Shown here in pieces: positions 25,648 to 35,687 of a stretch of 64,000 nucleotides of DNA (within the stretch, counting starts at the first letter, position 1; every line of letters begins with the position of its first letter). A model generated the notes under the pieces. The model made no database searches. It was not told the origin of the DNA and saw only the letters and a list, made by a program, of their open reading frames with translations. Both the position numbers and the translations under genes were made by a program. Source of the stretch: Rhabdonatronobacter sediminivivens (GTDB lineage: Bacteria > Pseudomonadota > Alphaproteobacteria > Rhodobacterales > Rhodobacteraceae); NCBI RefSeq assembly GCF_013415485.1, contig NZ_JACBXS010000023.1, positions 1 through 64,000 of the forward strand. The letters are read 5' to 3'.

Positions 25648-26607
25648 ATGAAGATCGCGGTTCTGGATGACTACCACGGCTACGCCATGCGCTTTGGCGA
25701 CTGGGGCGCGCTGGGGGCGGATGTCACGGTCTTTGACACCTCCATCCCGGACGACGCGCTGGCCGAAACGCTTGCCCCCTTCGATGTGCTGTGCATCATG
25801 CGTGAGCGCACGCCGCTGCCCGGCGCGCTGATCGCGGCGCTGCCAAAGCTGCGGCTGATCGTGACCACGGGGATGCGCAATGCCGCCATCGACATGGGTG
25901 CGGCGGCGGCGCGCGGGGTGACCGTCTGCGGCACCGCCAGCCGTGCCAGCGCGACATCGCATCTGGCGATGACGCTGATCCTGGTGGCCGCGCGCAACCT
26001 GATCCCCAACCTGAACGCCGTCAATGGCGGCGGCTGGCAGGCCGGGGCCGGGCGCGATCTGGAGGGGCTGACCCTGGGGCTGGTGGGTCTTGGCCGGCTG
26101 GGCGCCGCCGTGGCGGCCCTGGCCCGCCCCTTCGGCATGGAGATCACCGCATGGAGCGCGAACCTCACCGATGCCCGCTGCGCCGAGGTCGGCGTCACCC
26201 GCGCCGAAAGCCTGGACGCGCTGCTGGAGGCATCGGACGTGGTGTCAATCCATCAGGTGCTGTCGGATCGCACGCGCGGGCTGATCGGCGCGGCGGAACT
26301 GGCGCACATGAAGCCCGATGCGGTGCTGGTCAATACCTCGCGCGGGCCGATCATTGACCGTGACGCCCTGCTGGCCGCCTTGCATCAGGGCCGCCCCGGC
26401 TGCGCCGCCATTGATGTGTTCGAGGAAGAACCGCTGCCCGCCGACAGCCCCTGGCGCGATGGCGCGTTGATCGACAGCGGGCGGCTGATCCTGACCCCGC
26501 ATATCGGCTATGGCGCGCTGGCCACCTATGCGCGGATGTATCGCGAAACGGCCGAATGTGTGCACGCCTTTGCCGCAGGGACACCGCTGCGGGTGATTGA
26601 GGGCTGA
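25648..26607 (+). CDS. D-2-hydroxyacid dehydrogenase family protein
   Basis: A 319-residue NAD(P)-dependent oxidoreductase. The nucleotide-binding loop GLVGLGRLGAAVAAL, the catalytic arginine in VNTSRGPIIDRDALL, the glutamate in DVFEEEPLPADSP and the histidine in LTPHIGY are all present. Members interconvert 2-oxo and D-2-hydroxy acids (glyoxylate, phosphoglycerate and similar); the substrate cannot be inferred. It starts 12 bases after tcuB and therefore probably belongs to the same transcript, suggesting a role in handling the carboxylic acid handled by TcuAB or its products. Confidence 0.85.
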   Translation: MKIAVLDDYHGYAMRFGDWGALGADVTVFDTSIPDDALAETLAPFDVLCIMRERTPLPGALIAALPKLRLIVTTGMRNAAIDMGAAAARGVTVCGTASRASATSHLAMTLILVAARNLIPNLNAVNGGGWQAGAGRDLEGLTLGLVGLGRLGAAVAALARPFGMEITAWSANLTDARCAEVGVTRAESLDALLEASDVVSIHQVLSDRTRGLIGAAELAHMKPDAVLVNTSRGPIIDRDALLAALHQGRPGCAAIDVFEEEPLPADSPWRDGALIDSGRLILTPHIGYGALATYARMYRETAECVHAFAAGTPLRVIEG

Positions 26608-26608
26608 G

Positions 26609-26622
26609 GCCCGGCGCCGGGC
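26609..26622. terminator. bidirectional hairpin between convergent genes
   Basis: GCCCGGCGCCGGGC is a perfect 14-bp palindrome exactly filling the 15-base space between the stops of the dehydrogenase (plus) and the AAA+ gene (minus). On plus it is followed by a short TTATTT run. Likely serves as terminator or mRNA 3' end barrier for both. Confidence 0.55.
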
Positions 26623-27933
26623 TTATTTCACGATGTGTTCATCCTCGACAAACATGTTCTTCCAGGCGCGGTCGATCAGATCGGGGGTCATCTGATAGGG
26701 GATGCCCTCGAACTCGCAGATGGCGATCATCTGGTCGATCAGGAACACCGGCTGATAGTTGGAATAGATGTTGTCGATCTCGGGGTAGCGGTTGCGCAGC
26801 AGGTGTATCAGCGCCTCTTCATCCAGCGGCATCCCGCGCTTGCGCGCCACCAGCGAGAAGATCTTCAGGAAATCCTCCTGCCGGGGGCCGTCGATCTTGA
26901 TCTTGTAGAAGATCCGGCGCAGGGCGGCCTGGTCGAAGATCTCGTTGGGGTGGAAGTTGGTGGAGAAGATGATCAGCGTGTCGAAGGGCACGATGATCTT
27001 CTCGCCCGAGTTCAGCGCCAGGATGTCGTAATACATCTCCATCGGCACGATCCAGCGGTTGATGAGCGCCTGGGGCGGTTCCTCCTGCCGGCCAAGGTCG
27101 TCGATGATGAAAACCCCGCCCATGGCCTTGAACTGCAGCGGCGCCTGATAGGTGCGCGCGACATTGTCATAGGTCAGATCCAGCATGGACAGCGTCAGCT
27201 CACCCCCGGTGATGACCGTGGGGCGTTCGCAATGGACATAGCGGTTGTCAAAGCGGTTGCCGGTCTGGCGCAGAAGCGAGGGGTTGTCATCGGACTGGCG
27301 CACCATGCGGTGCACGGTGGGGTCATAGACGCTCATGATCTGGCCGCCCAGCAGGATCGCGCGGGGGACGTAGATGTTGTCCCCCATGGCCGCGCGGATG
27401 CCGTTGGCGATGGAGGATTTTCCGTTCCCCGGCGGGCCATAGAGCAGGATCGAGCGCCCGGCACTGACCGCAGGGCCCAGATCATCCATCAGCGCGGGCG
27501 GCAGCACCAGATCGCCCATGGCGATCTTCAACTGGCGTCGCGTGATCTGGATGTTGCGGATGGACTGGCGCTTGATCTGTTCGCGGTATTGATCCAGCGG
27601 CACCGGCATGGCGCCGTAGTATTCCGACTGGCCGAGGGCATCGAGCGCGCGCGCGCGGCCCGCATCGGTCAGCTGGAACCCTGCGTCCGAACTGGCGCCG
27701 GCGGTCATGGTGGCCATGGCCTCGATCAGCTTTTCCTCACGCCCGCGGTCGATGATCTCCAGCGTCTGGGGGATCGGCAGGCAGACGCGCGCGGCGATAT
27801 CGGTCAGCTTGGTCAGCGAGGTGCGGAACATCGTCTTGAGCACGATGTCGCGCATCATCACATAGGGCAGCCCGGTATCGTCAAGGCTCTTGGGGGTGGC
27901 GGGGGCGGTGATGCTGAGAACGGGTTTGTTCAT
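26623..27933 (-). CDS. AAA+ ATPase linked to the tad locus, function unknown
   Basis: A 436-residue protein with a central AAA+ module: Walker A LYGPPGNGKSSIANGIR near residue 170 and Walker B GGVFIIDDLGR near 270, followed by a sensor-type IIFSTNFHPNE segment and arginines in AALRRIFYKIKI. The first 130 residues are a mixed helical region without a domain I recognise. It is the last gene of the tad cluster, 76 bases after the prepilin peptidase and co-oriented. Function is not known to me; ATP-driven remodelling during pilus assembly or control is a guess from position. ATG at 27933 (MNKPVLSIT) has GAGG upstream. Confidence 0.75.
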   Translation of the reverse strand: MNKPVLSITAPATPKSLDDTGLPYVMMRDIVLKTMFRTSLTKLTDIAARVCLPIPQTLEIIDRGREEKLIEAMATMTAGASSDAGFQLTDAGRARALDALGQSEYYGAMPVPLDQYREQIKRQSIRNIQITRRQLKIAMGDLVLPPALMDDLGPAVSAGRSILLYGPPGNGKSSIANGIRAAMGDNIYVPRAILLGGQIMSVYDPTVHRMVRQSDDNPSLLRQTGNRFDNRYVHCERPTVITGGELTLSMLDLTYDNVARTYQAPLQFKAMGGVFIIDDLGRQEEPPQALINRWIVPMEMYYDILALNSGEKIIVPFDTLIIFSTNFHPNEIFDQAALRRIFYKIKIDGPRQEDFLKIFSLVARKRGMPLDEEALIHLLRNRYPEIDNIYSNYQPVFLIDQMIAICEFEGIPYQMTPDLIDRAWKNMFVEDEHIVK

Positions 27934-28009
27934 GTCCGGACCTCGGGCACTCTGGAAGCGGGTCATGGCGGTCCCTGAGCCGAAAGGGCGTCAGGGTGAA
28001 GTTCTGCGA

Positions 28010-28510
28010 TCAATATCCGTAGATTGCGGCAATAATGAGATAGAACAGAAGCGCAGGGCCAAGGGCCAGGCCCATGGGAAATTCCCGCCGCTCCCAGCTT
28101 TCCCAATCCGGCACGGCGCGCCGCACCAGCTGAATGCGCCGGGCCACCCGATGCATGATCAGCGCCAGGATTGCCATCGCGCCCAGCAGCGGCAGGAACA
28201 GGCTGAGATCCCCCAGTGCGATGAAGGGCGCCATGGCGGCGGCGAACTTGGCATCCCCAGCGCCCAGCATCCCGGTCAGGCTGAGCACGAAGCCCAGCAC
28301 CAGCACCACCCCCAGATGCACCCAGCCCCAGAGCCAGACCTGCATCGGCAACACCAGAATACCGACCAGCAGATAGACCGCCGCCAGCGCCATCACGGCC
28401 TTGTTGTGGATCTTCATCCACTTCATGTCGCTATAGGCGACCCAAAGCGCGATCGGCAGCACGAAGGGTAGGAACCACAGGGCGGCATCGGCCGGCAGGT
28501 GGGTGTTCAT
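28010..28510 (-). CDS. cpaA: prepilin peptidase CpaA/TadV
   Basis: Inner-membrane aspartic peptidase that removes the leader of Flp prepilins. The 166-residue protein has about five membrane helices and the two family aspartates: Asp28 in VAYSDMKWMKIHN and Asp86 in the GxGD motif MLGAGDAKF. The start overlaps the stop of the preceding TPR lipoprotein gene by 4 bases. Together with two flp genes at the far end of the locus it completes the pilin-processing part of the tad system. Confidence 0.9.
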   Translation of the reverse strand: MNTHLPADAALWFLPFVLPIALWVAYSDMKWMKIHNKAVMALAAVYLLVGILVLPMQVWLWGWVHLGVVLVLGFVLSLTGMLGAGDAKFAAAMAPFIALGDLSLFLPLLGAMAILALIMHRVARRIQLVRRAVPDWESWERREFPMGLALGPALLFYLIIAAIYGY

Positions 28511-29367
28511 CCGGCCCTCACGTTGCCTTCAAGGGCGCGCAGGGCGCGCACGGCTTCTTCGAAATGCTGCGGGTGGGTGTCGATGGCTTCGACCAGCAGC
28601 CCTTGGCCGATGGAGACATCACCCTTGCGGATGGCGGCAATGGCCATGGTGTGCAGCAGCATGGCGCGTTCGGTCTGGGACATTTCGATCAGCGGCAGCG
28701 AATACTGGTTCTGCGCGGCACGGGCCAGCACCATGTTGGTCTTGGCGGTGAACAATGTGGGATCATGGCGCAGGGCCTGGGCGAACAGGCGTTCGGCCTG
28801 CTGGTGCTGGCCGCGGCTCAGGCGCGAATACCCCCAGTTGTTGTAGACGCCAGCGGGGCGCGTTGTCAGGCCAATAGCGGTTTCATAGAAATGATCGGCC
28901 TTGTCCCATTGCTTGTTGTTATCGGCAATCATGGCTTCCAGCCGGTAACGGTGAAAGGTTTCATGCGTGGGCGGGATCGCGTTGAGCGCGGCCTCGGCCT
29001 CGTCCCACTTGTTGTCGCGCAACAGGGCTTCGGCCATGAACACCCGGTCTTCGTTGGTGCTGTCGGGGTGCTCCATCACCTGGCGCCAGACCGGGATCGA
29101 TTCCGCGGCGCCGCCGGCGCGCACCAGCGACCGGGCAAGCCCGCGCTTGGCGGAGATCGAGTCCGGGTTCCGCTCTACCGCACCCTGGAAATAGCTCACC
29201 GCCTCGGCCGGGTCGGCGGCGCTGAGCATGATTTCCTGCATGTTTTCCTGATCGACGGCGGCCACGCTTTCCATGGCGCGTGACACCTGCGCGTCGCTTC
29301 TCTCGCCACAGGCGGACAGAAGCCACGCTCCGCTGAAAATCAGCGGAAGCAACATCATTTGGCGCAT
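28507..29367 (-). CDS. TPR-repeat lipoprotein of the tad locus (TadD-like)
   Basis: A 286-residue secreted lipoprotein: hydrophobic leader and lipobox LLSAC with the lipid-modified cysteine at residue 20. The rest is a row of TPR-like helical pairs, for example AVSYFQGAVERNPDSISAKRG, AGVYNNWGYSRLSRGQHQQA and AERLFAQALRHDPTLF. In Tad systems TadD-type pilotins help the secretin or assembly at the outer membrane. It is the second of two adjacent TPR lipoproteins, 39 bases after the first, and overlaps cpaA. Confidence 0.82.
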   Translation of the reverse strand: MRQMMLLPLIFSGAWLLSACGERSDAQVSRAMESVAAVDQENMQEIMLSAADPAEAVSYFQGAVERNPDSISAKRGLARSLVRAGGAAESIPVWRQVMEHPDSTNEDRVFMAEALLRDNKWDEAEAALNAIPPTHETFHRYRLEAMIADNNKQWDKADHFYETAIGLTTRPAGVYNNWGYSRLSRGQHQQAERLFAQALRHDPTLFTAKTNMVLARAAQNQYSLPLIEMSQTERAMLLHTMAIAAIRKGDVSIGQGLLVEAIDTHPQHFEEAVRALRALEGNVRAG

Positions 29368-29406
29368 TTTTGCGTCCCTTACTGCTCGTGCTTCAAGCGC
29401 ATCCGC

Positions 29407-29979
29407 TCAGGGTGTTGCAAGCAGGCGATACTGACCTGTCCCGCGGCGCACCAGCGCAAACGCACTTGCCTCAGGTTCAGCATAGCTGGTTCGCTCTGAA
29501 TTTGCGATAGCAAGGCGTAAATTTTCACGGATCGCGTCCGACCGGCCACTGTCAAAGGCAAAGGCATTGCGGAAATAATGCTGCGCTTCGGCCCAGCGGT
29601 TCTGTTCGGCCAGAACCACGCCCAGATTGTTCAGCGCGGGCACAAAGGTTTCGTCTTCCTCAAGGGCGCGGCGCAGCATCTGTTCGGACTGGCCCAGCCG
29701 CCCCAGCCGCAGATTGGCAGAGCCGACGGCCGAAAGGACATCGACACTGATCCCCTGCTCGGCTGCGGCGCGATAATAGGCGCGCAAGGCAAGCTCATAC
29801 TCGCCCGCGCCCATCAGACGGTGGCCGACCTCCAGCCCGTCAACGGCATCCGTGACGCGCGCGGTTCCGGCCGGTGCGGCTGGGCCGTCCATCCCCCACG
29901 AGGTCTGCTGTTGCGACACCGTGCATGCGGCCATTGCCGGAACCAGCACCAGGACAAACAGCAGATTGCGCAAGATCAC
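29407..29979 (-). CDS. tadD: TadD-like TPR lipoprotein
   Basis: A 190-residue lipoprotein with leader and lipobox AMAAC (cysteine 19), then TPR motifs: GAGEYELALRAYYRAAAEQG, LGRLGQSEQMLRRALEED and LAEQNRWAEAQHYFRNAF. TadD proteins act as outer-membrane pilotins or assembly factors of the Tad secretion apparatus. Its ATG overlaps the tadC stop by 4 bases, placing it firmly in the operon tadZ-A-B-C-D. Confidence 0.85.
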   Translation of the reverse strand: MILRNLLFVLVLVPAMAACTVSQQQTSWGMDGPAAPAGTARVTDAVDGLEVGHRLMGAGEYELALRAYYRAAAEQGISVDVLSAVGSANLRLGRLGQSEQMLRRALEEDETFVPALNNLGVVLAEQNRWAEAQHYFRNAFAFDSGRSDAIRENLRLAIANSERTSYAEPEASAFALVRRGTGQYRLLATP

Positions 29980-30980
29980 CCACCAACTACGCCGCCCCCC
30001 AGAACTTCGGAAATGCCAAGCACCGAAGGGCCGATCAGGATGATCAGCAAGGGCGGGACCGTGAACATCATTGTGCCCAAGGTCAGCTTGGTGGGCAAGA
30101 CATTCGCCTTTTCTTCGGCGGTCATCACGCGTTTGTCACGCATTTCCTCGGCAAAGACGCGCAGGGCATCGCCGATCGAGGTGCCGAAGGTCGCAGATTG
30201 CACCATCACGGTGACAAAGCTGTCGATATCGCGCACGCCGCACCGCTTGCCCATGTCCTTGAGCACATCGGCCCGGTCCTTGCCCGCGCGGATTTCATGG
30301 CTGACGGTCTGCAGCTCTTCGCCAAGGGCAGGATAGCCGCGGCCGATTTCCTTGCCCACGCGCTGGATCGCCTGGTCCAGCGATTGCCCTGCCTCGATGC
30401 AGATCAGCAGCATGTCCAGCGCATCGGGGAACCCCTGAATGATCTCCTCCTGGCGCAGGCTGCGGCGGTTATCCACCCACATCCGCGGGCCATAGTATCC
30501 CAGCAGGGTCGGACCCAGAACCGTGACCGCCATCATCACCGGGCTTTCGCCATCGGGGTCCACCACCAGCAGCGCCAGCGCCAGGCCGCCCAGCAGGAAC
30601 AACACCGACAGGATGAACTGGATGGCGGCCAGGTCGCGCACCGCGGTCTTGCTGTAATAGCCCGCCTGGATCATCTTCAGGCGCGCATCCGACATTTCCT
30701 GCTCGTTGGTCGGCTCCAGGAAGGCGGCGTATTTCTCCAGCTTCTTGCTGTGGCGCGAGCCGCCGGTTGCGCGGCGCATGGACTGCCCTGTGGCATTGGC
30801 GCCGGGGGCTGACTTGCGGCGCGTTTCCTCGCGCAGCCGGTCCATGGGGTCCCGCCGTCCCTTTGGCATGACCATCACCAGCGTGACCAGGATCAGCACC
30901 ACCCCCGCCAGCCCCATGACGATCAGCGGACCCAGCGGACCCAGCAGGTCAACAAGCATCTGTGTAACGGAATCCAGCAT
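29976..30980 (-). CDS. tadC: Tad platform protein TadC
   Basis: A 334-residue inner-membrane protein of the GspF/TadC type. An N-terminal membrane helix (LGPLIVMGLAGVVLILVTLV) is followed by a cytoplasmic basic region and two central helices, then the type II secretion F domain with FPDALDMLLICIEAGQSLDQ and IGDALRVFAEEMRDKR, and a last helix at the C-terminus. It pairs with TadB to form the membrane platform acted on by the TadA ATPase. It lies 18 bases after tadB. Confidence 0.92.
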   Translation of the reverse strand: MLDSVTQMLVDLLGPLGPLIVMGLAGVVLILVTLVMVMPKGRRDPMDRLREETRRKSAPGANATGQSMRRATGGSRHSKKLEKYAAFLEPTNEQEMSDARLKMIQAGYYSKTAVRDLAAIQFILSVLFLLGGLALALLVVDPDGESPVMMAVTVLGPTLLGYYGPRMWVDNRRSLRQEEIIQGFPDALDMLLICIEAGQSLDQAIQRVGKEIGRGYPALGEELQTVSHEIRAGKDRADVLKDMGKRCGVRDIDSFVTVMVQSATFGTSIGDALRVFAEEMRDKRVMTAEEKANVLPTKLTLGTMMFTVPPLLIILIGPSVLGISEVLGGGVVGG

Positions 30981-30998
30981 CTGCCGCGTCCTTTCGGT

Positions 30999-31967
30999 TC
31001 AAACCTTGATGTCGACCATCTTGCGCATGTAGAGGATATTCACGACCAGGAAGGCAAAGACGATCAGCGCGACGGGAATGAACATCGCGTGTTCCTTCAC
31101 ATCGTCGTAATAGTCCGGCTTGATGATCGTGATCATGATCATGGCGACGATGGGAAAGCCGGACAGGAACATGCCGGACCATTTTGCCTCGGCGGTGATG
31201 GCGCGGACCTTGCGAAACAGCTTGAAGCGCGCGCGCACCACCTTGGCCAGCCCATCCAGGATTTCGGCCAGATTGCCGCCGGATTGCATCTGGATCGTTA
31301 CCGCGACCGACAGGAAGCGGATGTCCTGCATGTCCACCCGTTCGGCGAATTCGGCCAGCGCCTCGCCCACGTCGCGGCCATAGGCGGCTTCATCGGCGAT
31401 CATGCCGAATTCGGTGCCAAGGGGGTCAGGCACCTCCTTGGCGGCGATGGACAGGGCCGAGGCAAAGGGATGGCCCACGCGCAGGCTGCGCACGATCAGT
31501 TCGATCGCATCGGGCAGTTGTTCCTCGATCAGGGCCAACCGCTTCTTGGCCTTGCTGGACACCCAGAAATAGACGCCACCGACACCGAAACCCGTGGCCA
31601 CCAGCGCAGCAACCGCCGGTTCCGCGGGGGTGGCCAGGCTCAGCGCGGTGAAGGCAAAGATGCTCAGCACCACCATCAGCAGGATCAGGGTGCGTGGCGC
31701 AAAGGCGATATTTCCCTTGCGTGCCTTGTCCGCCAGCAGGGAGTAGAGTGGGATGCCATTGCCGCTGACATGCTGGTTGATCTCCTTGCGGAGTTGTTCA
31801 AGCACATCATTGCGGGACTTGCCCTTCTCGATCATCTCCAGCCGCCGGTTCATCCGGCCGCCGAGCTGGATCGACTTGCCAAAGGCCAGCAGATAGATCC
31901 CTTCGACAAGCAGCAGAACCGCGCCGAAGATCGCCAGATAGATCAGCGGAGAGATAGAGAATTCCAT
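30999..31967 (-). CDS. tadB: Tad platform protein TadB
   Basis: A 322-residue inner-membrane GspF-type protein. Hydrophobic segments occur near residues 5-28, 95-135 and at the C-terminus, with the T2SSF signature in the middle: LPDAIELIVRSLRVGHPFASAL and VGEALAEFAERVDMQDIRFL. Forms the assembly platform with TadC. It starts 6 bases after the tadA stop, so translation is probably coupled. Confidence 0.92.
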   Translation of the reverse strand: MEFSISPLIYLAIFGAVLLLVEGIYLLAFGKSIQLGGRMNRRLEMIEKGKSRNDVLEQLRKEINQHVSGNGIPLYSLLADKARKGNIAFAPRTLILLMVVLSIFAFTALSLATPAEPAVAALVATGFGVGGVYFWVSSKAKKRLALIEEQLPDAIELIVRSLRVGHPFASALSIAAKEVPDPLGTEFGMIADEAAYGRDVGEALAEFAERVDMQDIRFLSVAVTIQMQSGGNLAEILDGLAKVVRARFKLFRKVRAITAEAKWSGMFLSGFPIVAMIMITIIKPDYYDDVKEHAMFIPVALIVFAFLVVNILYMRKMVDIKV

Positions 31968-31973
31968 GGCCGG

Positions 31974-33413
<1,440 letters not shown>

Positions 33414-33427
33414 CGGGGTTTCCCTTG

Positions 33428-34660
33428 TCAGTTCTTGCCGGAAGCGGCGGCGAGTTCGATTTCAAACAGTGATTCGGCCAGTTTGCGAACCTCCTTCAGC
33501 AACGGGTTCTTGGGCGCGAATTCGGCCAGCGGCAGGCCGTGGTCGTTTGCCTCGCGGATCTGGATGCCGCCGTCGGGCAGGTTCAGGCCGATCGAGACGC
33601 CCAGGCTTTCGGCCATCCGCTTGGCCCGGGACTTGCCGGAAAGGTCAGTGAATTTCGGCGCGCGTGACAGCGCGAAGCGCAGCTTGTCCAGCGGCAGGTC
33701 ATCGGCTTTGAGCGCCCGGATCAACCGCAACGTGTTCTGCGCCGAACGCATGTCCAGATCCATCAGGGCGAAATAGATTGTCGCGCTGGACATCACGGTT
33801 TCGGTCCATTGCACGATGGTGCGGGGCATATCGACGATGACAAAATCGAAGTTGCTCCGCGCCATTGCCAGCACGCGCTCGATCTCATCAGGACCCAGAA
33901 GGTCCAGCGGCAGCATGTCCGAAGGTGCGGTCAGCACATGAAGGCGGTCATTGACCTTCTGCAGGGTTTGCATGAACGCATCGCGGTCCATGCTGGCGGT
34001 GTTGGACAGCAGTTCGAACACCTTTTCGGTGCGCGGCAGGTCCAGATAGGTGGATACAGACCCGCCCTGCAGGTCGAAATCCAGCACGCAGACCGTCAGT
34101 TCCTGTTCGGATTGGCGCGCGGCCAGTTCCCAGGCCAGGTTTACCGAAAGGGTGGTGGCCCCGACACCGCCCGCAAGGCCCTGGGTGGCAAAGACAACGC
34201 CATTCTTGCCACCGCCCCCGGCTGGGGTTGGCGTGGCGGAAAAAGCTTCCTGCTGACGGTTCAGCCGTTCGATGGCGTCATGCAGCGCGCCTTCGGGCAG
34301 GGGATAGGGCACGAAATCATCGGCGCCCAGACGCAGAAGCTGATGGAGCAGGATGGGCGAGAGCGCCTCGGCGATCAGCAGGACCTGAACATTCATCGCA
34401 CAGGCGCGCTGGATCAATGCGCGGATCTGAGGCAGGCTGGCCTCATCATCGTCGTCCATGGCGATCGCCAGCATTTCAAGCGTTTCCGCGGCCGGCTGGT
34501 CCAGGTATTGCAAGGCTTGGGCGAAGTTCAGGTCCCCCCAGGCTTCACCGTATTCCAGTTCCATATCCTCGATCAGAAGATCGAAATTCTGCACATCGCG
34601 CGAAACCGTGCAGGCGCGGACACTCTCGACTTCCTGTTTCATCGCGACATTGCCTGCCAT
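33428..34660 (-). CDS. cpaE: TadZ/CpaE pilus localisation ATPase
   Basis: A 410-residue protein with an N-terminal receiver-like domain (around MNVQVLLIAEALSPILLHQL) and a C-terminal ParA/MinD-type ATPase: a deviant P-loop GLAGGVGATTLSVNLAWE and VCVLDFDLQGGSVSTYL. TadZ proteins mark the pole or site where the pilus machine assembles. It begins a second block of the tad locus after a 317-base gap containing a terminator for the preceding OmpA-like gene. AGAGG lies a few bases before the ATG. Confidence 0.9.
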   Translation of the reverse strand: MAGNVAMKQEVESVRACTVSRDVQNFDLLIEDMELEYGEAWGDLNFAQALQYLDQPAAETLEMLAIAMDDDDEASLPQIRALIQRACAMNVQVLLIAEALSPILLHQLLRLGADDFVPYPLPEGALHDAIERLNRQQEAFSATPTPAGGGGKNGVVFATQGLAGGVGATTLSVNLAWELAARQSEQELTVCVLDFDLQGGSVSTYLDLPRTEKVFELLSNTASMDRDAFMQTLQKVNDRLHVLTAPSDMLPLDLLGPDEIERVLAMARSNFDFVIVDMPRTIVQWTETVMSSATIYFALMDLDMRSAQNTLRLIRALKADDLPLDKLRFALSRAPKFTDLSGKSRAKRMAESLGVSIGLNLPDGGIQIREANDHGLPLAEFAPKNPLLKEVRKLAESLFEIELAAASGKN

Positions 34661-34977
34661 GGGCTCAACCTCTCAACTTTTGTACCGCCCCATTCTGGGG
34701 TGAAATGCTTTACCCGAGACTACCGCGCGCGCAGAATACCTGCGCACGGCCGGACACTCGGGAGCCATGATCAGAGAGTTGCCGAGAATGTTGGCGACAA
34801 TTTGGCCAAAAGGCGCGAATTGTTCGCTGCTGGTGCCCGGTTTCGCCGGTCTTGCCTACGGCAATGTCCCTGGCGGCGTTACACGCGATTCGGAACAGCC
34901 AGAACTTTGAAAACGCATGAAAAAAGCAACCCGGCAGCGTGCTGCGGGTCGCTTGATCGCATCAGATGCAAGGGGCT
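34661..34977. other. intergenic region splitting the tad locus
   Basis: 317 bases with no gene on either strand. It holds the terminator of the OmpA-like gene at its right side (34919-34952) and the cpaE leader at its left. A loose inverted repeat CGACAATT ... AATTGTTCG occurs near 34796-34830. A promoter for cpaE-tadA-B-C-D must lie here if the terminator is efficient, but no strong consensus match is visible. Confidence 0.5.
34919..34952 (-). terminator. rho-independent terminator of the OmpA-like gene
   Basis: On the minus strand a GC-rich stem (GCGACCCGCAGC pairing with GCTGCCGGGTTGC, one mismatch and one bulge) is followed by six T residues (34920-34925). It lies about 25 bases after the stop codon and divides the tad locus into two transcription blocks. 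Confidence 0.75.
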
Positions 34978-35616
34978 TCAGTCAATATTGCCGGTGACCT
35001 GGCCGTGCACCCTTGTGGCGCTGCCGACATATTCCCGGTGCACGACCTGCGCGTAACGGCCATCCATCACGGTGGGATGGCGGCCCACAAAGCCGGAAAC
35101 TTCGGTCACGGTGCGGCGATTCGCCCGTTCCGGCGCCTGGGTTGCCACCAGCGGCCGGGTCTGCCCATGCGAGACCACACCAGCCAAGCGGTCGCGGCCG
35201 ACACCGTTTTGCACAAGGTAATTCACCACCGCATTGGCGCGCCGCATGCCCAGACGGTGGTTATAGGCCGCGCTGCCCACCAGATCGGTGTGGCCATAGA
35301 CGCGGAAGCGGACCTCGGGGAACTGGCGGATCCAGTGCGCCTGCCGCCGCAGGATCGCGCGGGCCTCGGCATCCAGCGTGGCGCTGTCAAAGGCGAAGTT
35401 CACCATGCTGGGGACCTCGCGCGCAAAGCGTTCGGCCAAGGCGCGTGTGTAGTCGATCTGCCCGCTCTGCACCTGCTGATTGCGCATGGTGGGATTGCCG
35501 AAGCCGCCCTCGTCGATCTCGATCCCGGCCTCGCGCTCCATCCCGTCGGGGCCGGCGCATGCCGCAAGCGCCGCCGCACTGGCCCCGGTCAGAAACAAAC
35601 GACGTGTTATCTGCAT
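34978..35616 (-). CDS. OmpA-like peptidoglycan-binding lipoprotein in the tad locus
   Basis: A 212-residue protein with an RR-containing leader (RRLFLTGASAAALAAC) and lipobox cysteine at residue 20. The second half is an OmpA C-terminal domain: NFAFDSATLDAEARAILRRQ, FRVYGHTDLVGSAAYNHRLG and RRANAVVNYLVQNGV, which bind peptidoglycan. It sits directly downstream of the secretin cpaC, where many Tad loci have the CpaD/RcpB pilotin, so it may anchor the secretin to the cell wall. This role is inference from position. Confidence 0.85.
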   Translation of the reverse strand: MQITRRLFLTGASAAALAACAGPDGMEREAGIEIDEGGFGNPTMRNQQVQSGQIDYTRALAERFAREVPSMVNFAFDSATLDAEARAILRRQAHWIRQFPEVRFRVYGHTDLVGSAAYNHRLGMRRANAVVNYLVQNGVGRDRLAGVVSHGQTRPLVATQAPERANRRTVTEVSGFVGRHPTVMDGRYAQVVHREYVGSATRVHGQVTGNID

Positions 35617-35687
35617 GATGCGCCTCGCTTCAGTGCGTTACGATTCACCGGTCGGGGCCCTGCCAGGCCAATCGCGGCGATCATGGT

